A stretch of 64,000 nucleotides of DNA from Eucommia ulmoides (Eukaryota > Streptophyta > Magnoliopsida > Garryales > Eucommiaceae): positions 22,748,243 through 22,812,242 of the forward strand of contig CM028333.1 of the NCBI GenBank assembly GCA_016647705.1. The letters run 5' to 3'. The position numbers and the translations under genes are program-made. The notes under the pieces are model-generated. The model searched no databases and was not told the origin of the DNA. It saw nothing but the letters and a program-made list of their open reading frames with translations. The stretch's first letter is position 1; each line of letters opens with the position of its first letter. Shown one piece after another: positions 11,041 to 22,412 of the stretch.

Positions 11041-11056
11041 ACCAGCTCTGATACCA
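11041..11056 (-). promoter_or_regulatory. Primer-binding site (initiator-Met tRNA) of element A
   Basis: The minus strand reads TGGTATCAGAGCTGGT two bases after the 5' LTR end. TGGTATCAGAGC is the exact complement of the plant initiator tRNA-Met 3' end used by most Copia elements. Confidence 0.95.
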
Positions 11057-11058
11057 AT

Positions 11059-13187
11059 TGTTGGCCCAGTGGAATACCCAAGAGGGGGGGTGAATTGGGT
11101 AATTAAAAAATTATCAGAGAAATAATAACACTTCAAAAATCAAATAATTAATTTTATCCTAAAATTAATTATTATCTTTATAGCAGCGGATAAATCTAAT
11201 AAGCTCTAGGTGCACACCCAAACAACACAAGATAAAATTAAGGTAATAAGCAATGCAGTACACACCAATATATACTGGTTCACTAAGTTATTCTTGGCTA
11301 ATCCAATCCTCCGAGCCCCACGGAGATTCGCACCCACTAAACTCAAAATTCCTTTTCAGGTAGGAACCAAATCCTCACAATGATTCTTTTCGCAGGTTCA
11401 GAATCAACCTTTACAAATTCCTTTTCATAGGTTTAGGAATAACCTCTATTTTTTATAGGTTCAAGAATAACCTAATTATATTACAGGGAGAATCACAACC
11501 TAATTCTTTTTATACCTTAGGCTCAAGAATCAAAATCTCATAAAAATACTCCAACTATCCTTTTCCTAGGTAAGGATGGAACATTTACAAAATTCACTCA
11601 AAATCAATTCTATCTAGGAAGAATTACTACCTCAATTTCTTTACAGGAAAAGACTGAAAATTAGCTACCCTTTAATTAAATACCTTCAACAGTATTTAAT
11701 TTGTCATACTACTCACCAATACAAATTGATAAGCTAATTATCTTACTCGGAGCTTCTACCACTCCAGATAAATTAAAACTTAATTAATATTCCAAATATA
11801 GTGATAGAAAAGTGTGAGATTAAAAATCTAATTTTTAATAAAAGATGTGCAACAAATAATTAAGCACGTAATCAGATTCAAGAAATTATTTATAAAATAT
11901 TTTTTTCAATAAAAATCAGAAACAATTTCTAAAGATCCATTTCCAAAAATTAAACAAGTAATGCACAATAGAAAGTAATTGGAAAGATCTCACCCAGAAT
12001 TCACAAAAAAAACAAATAGAGCGATATTACTTCAGAACCGGTAGAAGGAAAGATTAATAGCCAATGATTCTCAAGATCGTCTCTTATAATAGCTCTCACA
12101 AAATCTCAAAATGATATCTCTTATAGCATCTCAATATGATCTCAACTCTTTAATCTCTCTTAATCTCTGTTTATGATATATGAAAAACACAAGTCTATAT
12201 ATTTGAGAAATAAATCAACTCTCTAACAGCTAGTTCCTATGTATCATGACACTTAAATGCTCTCTTAGATCCCATATATCATTATGACTTCTTTTTGGTT
12301 CAATTCACTTAATTACAGCTTTTAAAACTCTCAATTAAGTTCCCTAAATATTTCTCAATCTTAATTAAATAGAATAGAAATAATTTTAAGCACCAAATTG
12401 AGAAACATTCAAACTTAATGAACCAAATAAATATGAATTAAATAATAGATGTAGCATATCTTAAATATCATAAAATTCCTAAAATCTCTCACAAATCCCA
12501 AGAAAAAATGACTACTTTTAGATATGAATTCGGATCCTCAATATCCTGAAATTGCGCCATCAGCCAACCGACCAGCCGACCGCTCGATTCAGGATGTAGG
12601 CAAGCCATAGATTCTGCGTCCATCGGTTGACCTATCTGTCGACTTGGAGATTTAGAGAGTTTCATTTCTCTGCATTGGTCGACTTACTTGTCAACTGATC
12701 AATTCAGCAAGTTTGTCTTATACGCTTCGGTCGACTTATCAATCGACTCCTCATTGCTGAACACTTTTCTCCAATTTGTTTTTAATACATTCTCATTTAC
12801 ATTTTCGCCCCTTTAACTAAATTTTTTTCTCAATTAGCTCCACTAAATTTCTCAAATTTTATTTTAACCATTTTCAAATATTACTTTCCAATAACACAAA
12901 GGAGCAAATAATTTCACCTTATCAAAACACACATAAACAATAAAAACTTTTTGTGCCGTGTGTGTTCCTAATTGGGATATTAAGAGTTGAAATTAACCTG
13001 AGTTATTTTCTCTAATTTCTTCAAACTCTTAATTCTTCATCATCTTTATCATTATCATTTAGCATCCATTCATAATTTATCATCGCATCTTTATCACTGA
13101 AACTTAATTAATGGAAACACTCAATTAAACCGTTAGTTCCACCAAAATATCAACACTTAATTGTTTATCAAAATCTTAGGATCAACA
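11059..13187 (-). repeat. Element A 5' LTR
   Basis: 2129 bp. This is the upstream LTR in the element's own orientation. Its GTCGAC-type array lies at about 12548-12750. Confidence 0.92.
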
Positions 13188-14033
13188 GATATGATATGAA
13201 CCTCAAATTTTTAGGGAGACTATATCTACGCCTGAAACACCTCTTTGGAAATATGTTATGAATAGAGAAATTGAATCCATCTTACAGAAACATACTTGGG
13301 AACTAGTGGATCTTCCATCGGGAATAAAGTCACTACGATATAAATAGATCTTTAAAAAAAAAAAAAAAGCAAATGGATCAATTGATAAATATAAAGCATG
13401 ATTTGTAGCTAAATGTTACAAGTAAAGAGATAGTATATATTATTTTGATACTTATTCACCAATTACAAGAATCACATCTATACGCATGTTAATAGCAATT
13501 GCAGGCATATGGAACAACCATAAGTGTTTGTGGTTATTGGAAAAGAAAACAAAGTATGTGAACTTATAAAATCCTTATATGAATTAAAGCAAGCGCCAAA
13601 AAAATTGTATGAGAATTTTGACAATGTTATGTTGTCAAATAATTTTAATATCAATGAATGTAATAAGTGTGTGTATATTAAGACAACAAATTCTTGTAAC
13701 GTTATTGTATGCCTATATGTAGATGACATGCTTATTATTGGTAGTAGTTGTAAGATCATGAAATCCACCAAACAAATATTAACAAATAAATTTGAGATGA
13801 AGGGTTTAAGAAAAACGTATGTCATTCTTGGAATTAATTTTTCAAAATTTGAAGGTTTGATCTTATCTCAATCTCATTATATTGAGAAGATCCTTGAAAA
13901 TTTTAACAACGATGATTCTAGTATAACCAAAACACCAATAGATGTTAATCAAAATCTTTTTAAGAATATTGGTGTACACATATTTCAGTTGGAGTATTCT
14001 TGAATAATTGGCAGTTTAATGTACATTATGAAT
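13188..14033 (+). pseudogene. Copia-1 reverse transcriptase, resumed
   Basis: Directly after element A the plus strand reads a Copia RVT_2 domain: ETPLWKYVMNREIESI-like sequence near 13220-13280, then LYELKQAP near 13575, then the active site CLYVDDMLIIGS near 13710-13745. A frame of 159 codons (13524-14003) covers the palm and thumb part. This enzyme copies element RNA into DNA inside the gag particle. Stops before 13524 and after 14003 break the gene. The YVDD motif itself is intact. Confidence 0.85.
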
Positions 14034-14650
14034 TGTACAAGACTTGATATTGATTACACGATAATTAAGTTAAGCATGTTCACTAGCAATCCAGGTAGAT
14101 AACATTGGAAAGCTATAGTGAGACTTTTGCGATATTTAAAGTATACCCAAAATTATGGTTTGCATTACACGAGATATTCAATAGTACTTGAAGGGTACAT
14201 TGATACAAATTGAATATATGATAATAAAGACACCAAATTCATGAGAAAATATGTCTTTGTATTAGGAGGAGTTGTTGTGTCATGGAAATCCTTTAAGCAA
14301 ACGTGTATTTCAAGATCCATAATGGAATCTGAATTTATTACTTTAGATAAAGTAGGAAAAGAAGCAGAGTTGTTTAAAAAATTCTTTGAAGATATTTCAA
14401 TGTGGACTAAGCTTGTGCTAACTATCTACATACATTGTGATAGTCAATCACCTATTGGAAAAACACATAGTAGTATATATAATGGTAAGTCATAATACTG
14501 TGAGGCAATTATTTTCAATTAGAATTATCTCAATTGATTATATTAAGTAAAAATCTAATATTGTTGATCTATTGACCAAAAGTCTTACATGAGATAGAGT
14601 AAACTGTTTTATCCAGGAGAATGAGTTTAAAGCCTATTACGAAATAGCCA
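14034..14650 (+). pseudogene. Copia-1 RNase H, C-terminal end of pol
   Basis: The segment includes [19 protein letters not shown] (near 14280-14335), the Copia RNase H region containing the conserved acidic residue, then HCDSQSPI, and a closing VDLLTKSL near 14560-14585 that matches the conserved end of Copia pol. RNase H removes template RNA during reverse transcription. Stops and frame changes disable it. Confidence 0.8.
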
Positions 14651-15236
14651 TCATAATGGCAACCCAACCTAGTTGAATGGAGATTCCAAAATTCAGTTTC
14701 AAAGGGACAACCAAATTATGAAGGTGACTGAGAGCGTATCACAAAGGAGACAAAATTCTACGACTGATTCTTATAATATAACAGTGATATCAAGTCGGTA
14801 TAATATAATACTATTTAATGATTTCTATTTCTTGAAAATTTCAAGTCGGTATAATATAATACTCTTTATAGAAAATCACATATATGAGTGAAGATTAGGC
14901 TGGTTCAAAGAAAATAAAAAGAGTAAAATCTCTAGAATCACTCATGAAATACTAGGATGTTAAAGGCGAAAATGAACGCAACCATAGAATGGAAAGTGTC
15001 TATAAAACAACTATATAATTTCTATTGTCTTGACTTACACAAAAGGACGAACAATTTAAGACATCATGTTCACTGTTTAGCTGAGTAAATCCAATAGATT
15101 TTTACTAGGGAAGGTTCAAGGCTAAAAGCTACTTGTCCTGGTGTAGTTTTCTTTTGAGCCTTTCTCTCTCTCTCTCTATTTTGACTTTACATTACATATG
15201 TATGTTTATTCGACCAATTTTCATTCACATGGAGAA
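14651..15236 (+). other. Copia-1 3' untranslated region
   Basis: Non-coding. It contains a 22-bp perfect direct repeat beginning CAAGTCGGTATAATATAATA (14791-14812 and 14842-14863). It ends in CACATGGAGAA just before the LTR, the place of the polypurine tract. Confidence 0.6.
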
Positions 15237-16189
15237 TGTTTATATAAAAATAATTTTTTTGAGTAGTTTATAACCCAATTATTTGTGGAATCCAATCCTA
15301 ATTTGGGACATATAAATATATCAATGTATTATCCTTGGTGAGATAATGAATGTGGTATATTTATTTGTGTAAAAATCATTTAAGAGGTGAATTAAAATTA
15401 TTCATTAAAGTACCTAGTTGAAATTTTTGATTGATATGCTGTGCGGATCATCCCACATTGGTAATGAAAGAATATGAAGAGTCATTTATTAAGGATCAAG
15501 TTATCTCTTGAAGGTATGCTCTCAAGGCATTGAATTGATATGACTTGTGGCCTTAGGGTCTTGGGGAATGCTTGGCTTGGACTTGATATATTTTGTACAT
15601 AATCTAAAAGTCCAATCTAAACAAAGCCTAATAAGCCTACTACTTTTCAAGTGTATAACTACAGATAATTACAAACTTAGAGACTCTTCAGGTGTGTAAT
15701 TGCATATAGTTACTGTTTTCCCTTTATTGCCCTCTTAAGTCGTGAGTTTTAGGCTTCTTTAGTTACTGTTTTGCTCTCTATAAAAGGGCAAGCATTCTTA
15801 GCATAATAGGCATCCAATTTAAGCTTGTATTGAATTTCTCCAGAGATGGTTTTGAGAGTTTTTTCATTTTTCTTGAAAGTTCTTGAAAGAGTTCAACACT
15901 TCTCCAATTTGTAAACTTTTTAGTTTCCAGTGTTGGTACTAGTAGCTTCTTGATCATTGTAGCCGGAGATGTAGATGCTCATTCAAACCATAAGCACCTA
16001 ACGGGGGGTGAAATTTGCTTTAAGGATAAATCATGAAACAATTTCCTCGATCATTTGTTCTAGTATTGTTGTCTCTGTTTGTATACAATAATACAATAAG
16101 TATATTTTTATTGTTTTTTATCCAGTGTTTCTGTTTTCGTTTTGCCTTCAGTATTTCTTAATCAAACTGTAATATCAATCTCTATTCTG

Positions 16190-16225
<36 letters not shown>

Positions 16226-16362
16226 ATATGTTATTTAGAATGTTTATGTAAGAAAGAATTCAGATCTGTTTCATTTTTATTTCTTCATTTTTTAATTAAT
16301 AATTAATTATATAATTAATTTTTTAATTATTTAATTAGTTTCTGGACTATATTTTACCAACA
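15237..16362 (+). repeat. 3' LTR of Copia-1
   Basis: 1126 bp, pairing with 2677-3927. It keeps a good TATA box and a CAACAG junction before the right target duplication. An AT microsatellite lies near 16193-16221. Confidence 0.9.
15779..15785 (+). promoter_or_regulatory. Putative TATA box in Copia-1 3' LTR
   Basis: TATAAAA followed by GGG, about 580 bp before the LTR end. The 5' LTR has TGTAAAA at the aligned site. Confidence 0.45.
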
Positions 16363-16773
16363 GAAGAGTAAGCCCATCAAGAGGAAAGCTAATTTCTTTT
16401 AGGGTATTTGTCAGGCCCAAAATAATCATGGCCAAATGAGAACCCATCACTCATCCCACGATGTTTAGCATATATAGATCAAGTCAAGACCACAAATTTG
16501 TTCGGGTTAGTGGGGGATTTATGGTGTGGGCAATCCCTCCACGAATTGAAGAAATTCATTTATGTTTTAGGTATAAATATCTACTTTTCAGTAATGTCAA
16601 GATCATCATTTTTCATCCTAAAAAACATATTAACTTATTCTCGTGATGGAGGATGATTGGTCGACAATAGACCAATTTTCTTTAGTTTTCTGATTTGTTA
16701 CAGGTTTTTTGTCTCAGTTTGTGTTCAACAAAGAAAAAGAAATTCCAGGTTATGTCAACATTTATCTAATTTA
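16363..16773. other. Spacer between Copia-1 and Copia-2, nothing seen
   Basis: No gene or element boundary is recognised apart from the two target duplications at its ends. Confidence 0.5.
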
Positions 16774-16961
16774 TGTTGAATAATTCTACCTTTCTATTTT
16801 AAAGTAATTCTATCTTCCTATTTTAGAGATTTGATTGTGGTTGTAATTGGGGTAATTGGGGAATATGACAGCTTGATTCTAGGATTTTATGTTTAAAATC
16901 AAGCTATATATACCCACCTTGTATGATTGAAATCATTATGAAATTGAGATACTTTTCAATA
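16774..16961 (+). repeat. 5' LTR of Copia-2
   Basis: 188 bp. It pairs with 25536-25730; both end in TA where CA is usual. Confidence 0.9.
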
Positions 16962-16977
16962 TGGCATCAAAGCCAAG
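16962..16977 (+). promoter_or_regulatory. Primer-binding site of Copia-2
   Basis: TGGCATCAAAGCC lies directly after the LTR and matches the initiator tRNA-Met complement TGGTATCAGAGCC at 11 of 13 positions. Confidence 0.85.
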
Positions 16978-17765
16978 TTGAAAATGATCAAATCTCCATT
17001 AAAAAAAAAAAAATCTTCCAGAACCCTAAATTTTGCCAACGACCCTCGCAATTTCAAAACCCAAAACCACGAATCGATTCACCACCATCCCTCATATGTA
17101 GTTGAATTGAAACCAGATCCAAAATCCCTAACCCTAGAATCACAGCCTCGCATCACTGCTGCCTCGTTCCAGCCTGTGGAATCTCAATCTAGCTCTCAGT
17201 CGTTGTTGACTGTGGTATCAAACATTGCTTTTGGGAATTGTAGTGGAGGTGGAAGCATCCCAACTGCAGTCTCTAGAAGCTTCCTTAAAGTGTGTTTTTT
17301 GCTCCGAAGCTAATTCAGATGAGCTTTATTTTGAAAAACAATTCATTAAAGGTGCATAAAGAGCCTGTTCCTTGTGGAACTAATAATAAAGAATACAGGT
17401 ATGTCATTGATTTATGTGAGCAAGTTGTTATATCACAAGAATATACTTTGCATATATGTATATCCCGCAAAATATTGCCATTTGTGTTTGTGAAAAAAAT
17501 CAAGAGCCACTCAGAAACTTTTCTTTGGCGATCTGAAATTATTTAACCTCTTTTTATCATTAAAAAAAAAACGAGTGAAAAAATTTATTCATCCATGGGA
17601 GTATTTGAACCTAGTGCCATGGTGGCTCGGAATTAATCTAATCCGGGTCAATGAAATCGAGCATAAACCGACACTGGTGGATCAACCATTGTTGTTGGCA
17701 AGTCTTTACGCAAATGTACTCAATGCCATAAGACTAGTCATACCAAAAGTCGTTATTTTGAATTA
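16978..17765 (+). pseudogene. Copia-2 gag, rearranged
   Basis: A 111-codon frame (16978-17313) with Asn/Pro/Ser-rich sequence sits where gag should start but shows no gag core motif. A second frame (17292-17546, 84 aa) is unfamiliar. The only clear gag sign is the zinc knuckle near 17713-17754, CTQCHKTSHTKSRY, where the last cysteine is tyrosine. It is followed by a WWDPSRAKK stretch typical of this region in Copia polyproteins. The gag core of about 200 residues seems lost or replaced. Confidence 0.6.
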
Positions 17766-18101
17766 GTGGACTATCTAAAATGGTGGGATCCTAGTCGAGC
17801 GAAGAAAAATCATCAAAAGCCCTCTACTGTCGCAGTTGTCAAAACAAAAATGGAAGATGAAATTACTGACACTGCCTCGACATTGGTAATAGCTGCAAAC
17901 AATAGTGGTAAGGTTTTAAATATTTCAACACCTATTTTGAATAATGCATGGATAATTGATTTTGGTACAACAGATCAGATGACATATGATTCTAGAAAAG
18001 TCTCACCACTTAATCACTCCACTAAAAAAATTGTCTCTACTGCAAATGGAACTTTGACTCTAGTTATTGGAGAAGGATCTTTGACTCTCACCAATACTTA
18101 A
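17766..18101 (+). pseudogene. Copia-2 protease region
   Basis: The 111-codon frame carries AWIIDFGTTDQMTYDS near 17947-17990. It corresponds to the Copia aspartic protease active site, normally WIIDSGATDHMT. The catalytic D-S/T-G triad reads D-F-G, so the serine is lost and the protease would be inactive. The frame joins the zinc knuckle to its left, as expected for one polyprotein. Confidence 0.8.
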
Positions 18102-18784
18102 ATTTAGAGTTTGTCTTAGTTGTTCCATCTTTAGATTATAATCTTTTGTCAGTTTCTCAAATAAGCACTACTTTATCTTATGTTGTAATTTTTTTGGCTT
18201 GAAGTTTTTGTGTGTTTAAGGACATCAAAACCACGACGACGATTGGTTGTGGTATTAGACAGGGGAAGATGTATTACTTGGACTTGGAATCAAAAAGTAC
18301 CGAAAACCTACGACAAGCTCTGGTAGTGAATGGTTCTGAAGATAAAAAAAAAGAAAAGAAATATGGTTACGACATCACCAGTTTGGGCGTACTTCCTTTG
18401 GATATCTCAAAAGGTTATTTTCCAGTTTATTTACATGAGTCGATGTTTCAAGTTTTCAATGTGATACTTGTGAACTTGCAAAAAAGCCATCGTGCTTCGT
18501 TTTCATTACGATTGAATGAAAGTCCATTTCCGTTTATGATTATTCATTATGATGTCTAGGGTCCATCGAAGGTTACTACTTTGGGTGGGGCACGTTGGTT
18601 TGTAACATTTATTGATGATTTTACCAGGATGACATAGCTTTGCTTGATTAAATCCAAAAGTGAAGTGAACTCGATATTCCAAAAATTTCATAAAAGAATT
18701 GAAACTCAATACAATAGAAAGATTCAAGTTCTTCGTAGTGACAATGGTGGAGAATATCAGAGTACTGAATTTCAACATTATTTG
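18102..18784 (+). pseudogene. Copia-2 integrase, N-terminal and core part
   Basis: KMYYLDLES (near 18265) is the pre-integrase segment. AKSHRASF-like sequence with a lost zinc-binding context follows near 18480-18500. Core pieces FVTFIDDFTRMT (near 18605) and VLRSDNGGEYQSTEF (near 18727-18770) hold the first and second catalytic aspartates. The gene is cut at 18784 by a solo LTR and resumes at 20938. Several stops and one frameshift are present. Confidence 0.85.
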
Positions 18785-20932
18785 TGTTGGACCAGTGGAA
18801 TACCCAAAAGGGGGGGTGAATTGGGTAATTAAAAATTTATCAGAATAATACTTCAATAAATCAAATAATTAATTTTAACCCTAAATTAATTATTATTTTT
18901 ATATCACAACAGAATCAAATAATCAATTAGGTGCACACCAAACAGCGAAAATAAATAAAATAAATATTGTTGCACACCAGAGATTTATACTGGTTCACCA
19001 AGTTACTCTTAGCTAATCCAGTCCCCCAAGCCCCACGGAGAGTCGCACCTACTAATTCTCAAGATTCTTTTAAAGATATGAACAAAACCCTCATAACGAT
19101 TCTTTTATAAGCTCAGAATCAACCTTTACAAAATTATTTTCATAGGCTAAGGAAGAACCTCTATTTTTTTATAGGCTAAAGAATAACCTAATTCTTTTTA
19201 ACACTAAGGCAAAAAAATCAAAACCTCACCAACACTCCAAATATCCTTTTACCCGGTAAGAATTGAACCGTTACAAAATTCACTCAAACACAATTCTATC
19301 TAGGAAGAATTACTATCTCAATTTATTTACAGGAAGAGACTGAAAACTGGCTACCTCTGATTAAATACCCCCGATTAAATACCCCCAATAATATTTAATC
19401 TGTCACACTACTCACCAATACAAATTGATAAGTAGATTATCTCACTTGGAGCTTCTACCACCCCAGATAAATTAAAACTTGATTAATATCCCAAATCTAG
19501 TGATAAAAAAGTGTGAGATTGAAAATCTGATTTTTAACAAAATATGGGTAACAAATAATTGAGCACATAATCAGATTCAAGAAATTGTTTATAAAATATT
19601 TTCCTCAATAAAAATCAGAAACAATTTCTAAAATTAAACAAGTAATGCACAATATATAAAGTAGTTGGAAAGATCTCACCCGGAATCCACAAAATAAATA
19701 AATAGAGCAACGTTCTTTCAGATTCGGTAGCAACAAAAAATAGTGATCAATAATTCTCAAGATGGTCTCTTAGAATAACTCACACAATATCTTAGAATGA
19801 TAACTCTTAGAACAACTCACAAATGATCTTAACTCTTTTAACTCACTTGATATTGATTGATCATTAGTCTTTATATATGAAAAACGTAGGTCTTTATATA
19901 GGATAATGAAATCAGCCTTCTAACGGCTAGTTCCTACTTATCATGACATTTAAATGCTCTCTTAGACCCCTTATATCATTATGACTTCATTTTGGTTTAA
20001 TTCACTTAATAATGGCTTTTAAATCTTTCAATTAAGTCCCCTAAATATTTCTCAATCTCAATTAATTAGAATAGAATCAATTTTATGTACCAAATTGAGA
20101 AACATTAAAAATTAATTAATCAAATCAATAAGATTTAAATAATAGATGAAGCATAACTTAAATATAATAATATCCCTAAAATCTCTCTCAAATCCTAACA
20201 AAAAATGGCTACTTTTGGATATAATCTCAGAATAAACAGAATCTTGAAACAGTGCGTCTGGTCGACTGGTCAGTCGACTGCCCAATTTAGGATATAGCCA
20301 AGCCATTGCTTCTGTGTTCATCGATCGACCTACCTATCGACTTGGAGATTCAGAGAATTCAGTTTACCTTTACCGGTCGACCTACCTGTCGACTTAGAGA
20401 TACAGAGAGTTCAACTTCTCTTAACCGGTCGACCTGCTTGTCGACTTAGAGATACATGTTGTTTCTGCTGCTTGATCCGGTCGACTCATCAATCGACTTG
20501 TATATGTTGGATCTCTTCTCTGAACTCGTTTTTAACTTATTCTTTTTTACGTTTTTGCCCTTTTTACCATTTTCTTTTCTAAATTAGCTCCATTAACTTC
20601 TTAAATTCCATTTTAGTCAATTAAAAATATTTATTTTCAAATCATATGTAGGAGCAAATAATTTCACCTTATCAAAACACATATAAATAATAAAAACTTT
20701 TTGTACTGTGTGTGTTCCTAATTGGGATATTAAGGGTTGAAATTCACCTAAGTTGTTTTTCCTAATTTTTTCAAACTTTTAATTCTTTATCATCTTGACA
20801 TCATCATTTAGCATCCATTTAATTTGTCATCATCTTCATCACTGGAACTTAAATAACTAAAACACTCAATTAAACCGTTAGTTTCACCAAAATATTAACA
20901 CTTAATTGTTCATCAAAATCTTAGGATTAACA
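18785..20932 (-). mobile_element. Solo LTR of the element A family
   Basis: 2148 bp. It opens TGTTGGACC and closes GGATTAACA in plus-strand reading, like the element A LTRs. It is flanked by a perfect duplication ATTTG (18780-18784 and 20933-20937). No interior remains, so it is the product of LTR-LTR recombination. A GTCGAC-motif array with units of about 60 bp lies at 20253-20505. Confidence 0.93.
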
Positions 20933-20937
20933 ATTTG

Positions 20938-21420
20938 GAAGTACAAGGAATGATCCATCATACCTCAACAAAACAGAGTGGCCGAGAGAAAAAATTGACA
21001 CTTGTTGGCGGTTGTTCGAGCTTTGCTAATTGAAGTCTATATACCTTTGTCTTATTGGGGATAAGCTTTAACTTCAGCAACTTATTTATTCAATTAGGTA
21101 CCTTCTAGCACCCTCAGTTTCAAAACATTGTTCCAAACTTTTAATGATGAGATTATGGCTCCAATTGTCTCAAGTTTAACTCCTTATGTCTTTGGATGTG
21201 TGGTGCTTGAACATCTACACAAGTATCAACCCACCAAGTTAACTCCTCAAGCATTGAGATGTCTTTTTGTTGGGTATGCAACTCATCAAAAAGGATATCG
21301 ATGTTATCATCCTCTGACATGCCGATTATTTATCACGATGGATATGTTTTCCATGGAGATACAATGTACTTATCAAAACCTGAATTTCAGGGAGAGTAAA
21401 AAAAGGAAATTCAAAGTCTA
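20938..21420 (+). pseudogene. Copia-2 integrase, C-terminal part
   Basis: After the solo LTR, integrase text resumes with the H-T-S-T-K-Q stretch before the glutamate motif (about 20955-20990). A 97-codon frame (21128-21421) then carries SSLTPYVFGCVVLEHL, KLTPQALRCLFVGYA and KGYRCYHP, the conserved block after the Copia integrase core. Stops lie between the pieces. Confidence 0.8.
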
Positions 21421-22412
21421 GATTATGATAACCAAGATGTGGGAAACTTGGAGGTAACTAATATGACATTGGATCCCAATGGTAAGGACTCACATACTAG
21501 AGTAAATGGGAAAATGAGTAAATTAGAGATAAGTGTTATGATATTCGATTAAAATAGTGGTGAACACCACATAACTGAAGAAGTGGATCATTCTCCAACT
21601 TAGCCTGAAACCGATGTTCTAAAAAATATAGCTCCATCCCCAGTCAACATATTACACCAATCGTTTATTGAAGATGTTCCTGAGCTGTATAGAAGATAGT
21701 TACTACAACGTCACACTAGAGATATTCCGAAATCCACATATGAACCTGAACTCTCCAGTGAAGTAAAATATCCCATGAGTCATTATGTGTTTAACCATTG
21801 TTTATTTCAAACATTTCATTTATGAATCAATTATCTGTTGTATCTATTCCTAACAATGTGCATAATGCATTATCTGATCCTAGGGGGAAAACAACCATGG
21901 ATGAAGAGATGAAATAATCTCTAGAAAAAAAAAATGAAATATGGGAGCTAGTTGATCCTCCATCATAAAATAAACCAGTTGGATGTCGGTGGATTTACAA
22001 TGTAAAGTACAAGGCTGATGGCACAATTGAACGCTTTAAAGTGAGACTAGTAGCAAAGGGATATACTCAAACCTACGGGATTTATTACAGATAAATATTT
22101 GCACTGGTAGCCAAAATCAACACAATTCCTATTCTGTTGTCTTTACCTGTAAACTTGGATTGACCCTTACAACAATTTGATGTGAAGAATGTGTTTTTAC
22201 ATAGTGAATTATCTAAAAAAATATACATGAATCTCCTATCGGGATGCATGATACCAAAAAAACATAGCCAGAAGGTTTGCAGACTAAAGAAATCATTGTA
22301 TTGGCTGAAACAATCTCCTAGAGCAAGGTTTGGAAGGTTTACAAAATCTATGATAGCCTTTGACTATCATCAGAGCAACTGAGATCACACTCTTTTTTCT
22401 CAAAATGGAGCA
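21421..22412 (+). pseudogene. Copia-2 linker and reverse transcriptase, N-terminal part
   Basis: The first half is a variable linker without motifs. From about 21970 the plus strand reads PVGCRWIYNVKYKADG, then RFKVRLVAKGYTQTYG, then QFDVKNVFLHSEL and RLKKSLYWLKQSPRA, all fixed blocks of the Copia RVT_2 domain. A stop splits them near 22092. The gene is interrupted at 22412 by a plus-strand solo LTR and continues at 24574. Confidence 0.85.

Larger units (their letters stand above)
6462..13187 (-). mobile_element. Element A: complete non-autonomous LTR retrotransposon (Copia-like)
   Basis: Two LTRs of 2132 and 2129 bp flank 2465 bp of interior, with a perfect target duplication GATAT (6457-6461 and 13188-13192; the match extends to 10 bp because the site is locally repetitive). 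On the minus strand the LTRs run TGTTGATC to GGCCAACA. A primer site identical to the initiator-Met tRNA complement lies next to the right LTR, and a purine tract next to the left LTR. The interior keeps only the gag C-terminal half; protease, integrase, reverse transcriptase and RNase H are absent. Mobility would have needed enzymes in trans from relatives. The two LTRs differ at about 5 percent of positions over the first 150 bases compared. Confidence 0.93.
2677..16362 (+). mobile_element. Copia-1: decayed Ty1/Copia LTR retrotransposon with nested insertions
   Basis: Two related LTRs (2677-3927 and 15237-16362) begin TGTT and end ACCAACA. They are flanked by a perfect 5-bp target duplication GAAGA at 2672-2676 and 16363-16367. 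The order gag, integrase, reverse transcriptase, RNase H on the plus strand is that of Ty1/Copia. Without its two insertions (a hAT-like element of 889 bp and LTR element A of 6726 bp) the element is about 6.1 kb. Coding sequence is broken by many stops and frameshifts. The protease and the front half of integrase are missing between the gag zinc knuckle and the integrase core. No clear initiator-Met primer site follows the 5' LTR. Confidence 0.92.

Noticed and set aside
11041-11056. Sequence matching the end of a tRNA gene
   Set aside because: Only the 3' complement is present, next to an LTR; it is a primer-binding site and not a tRNA gene.
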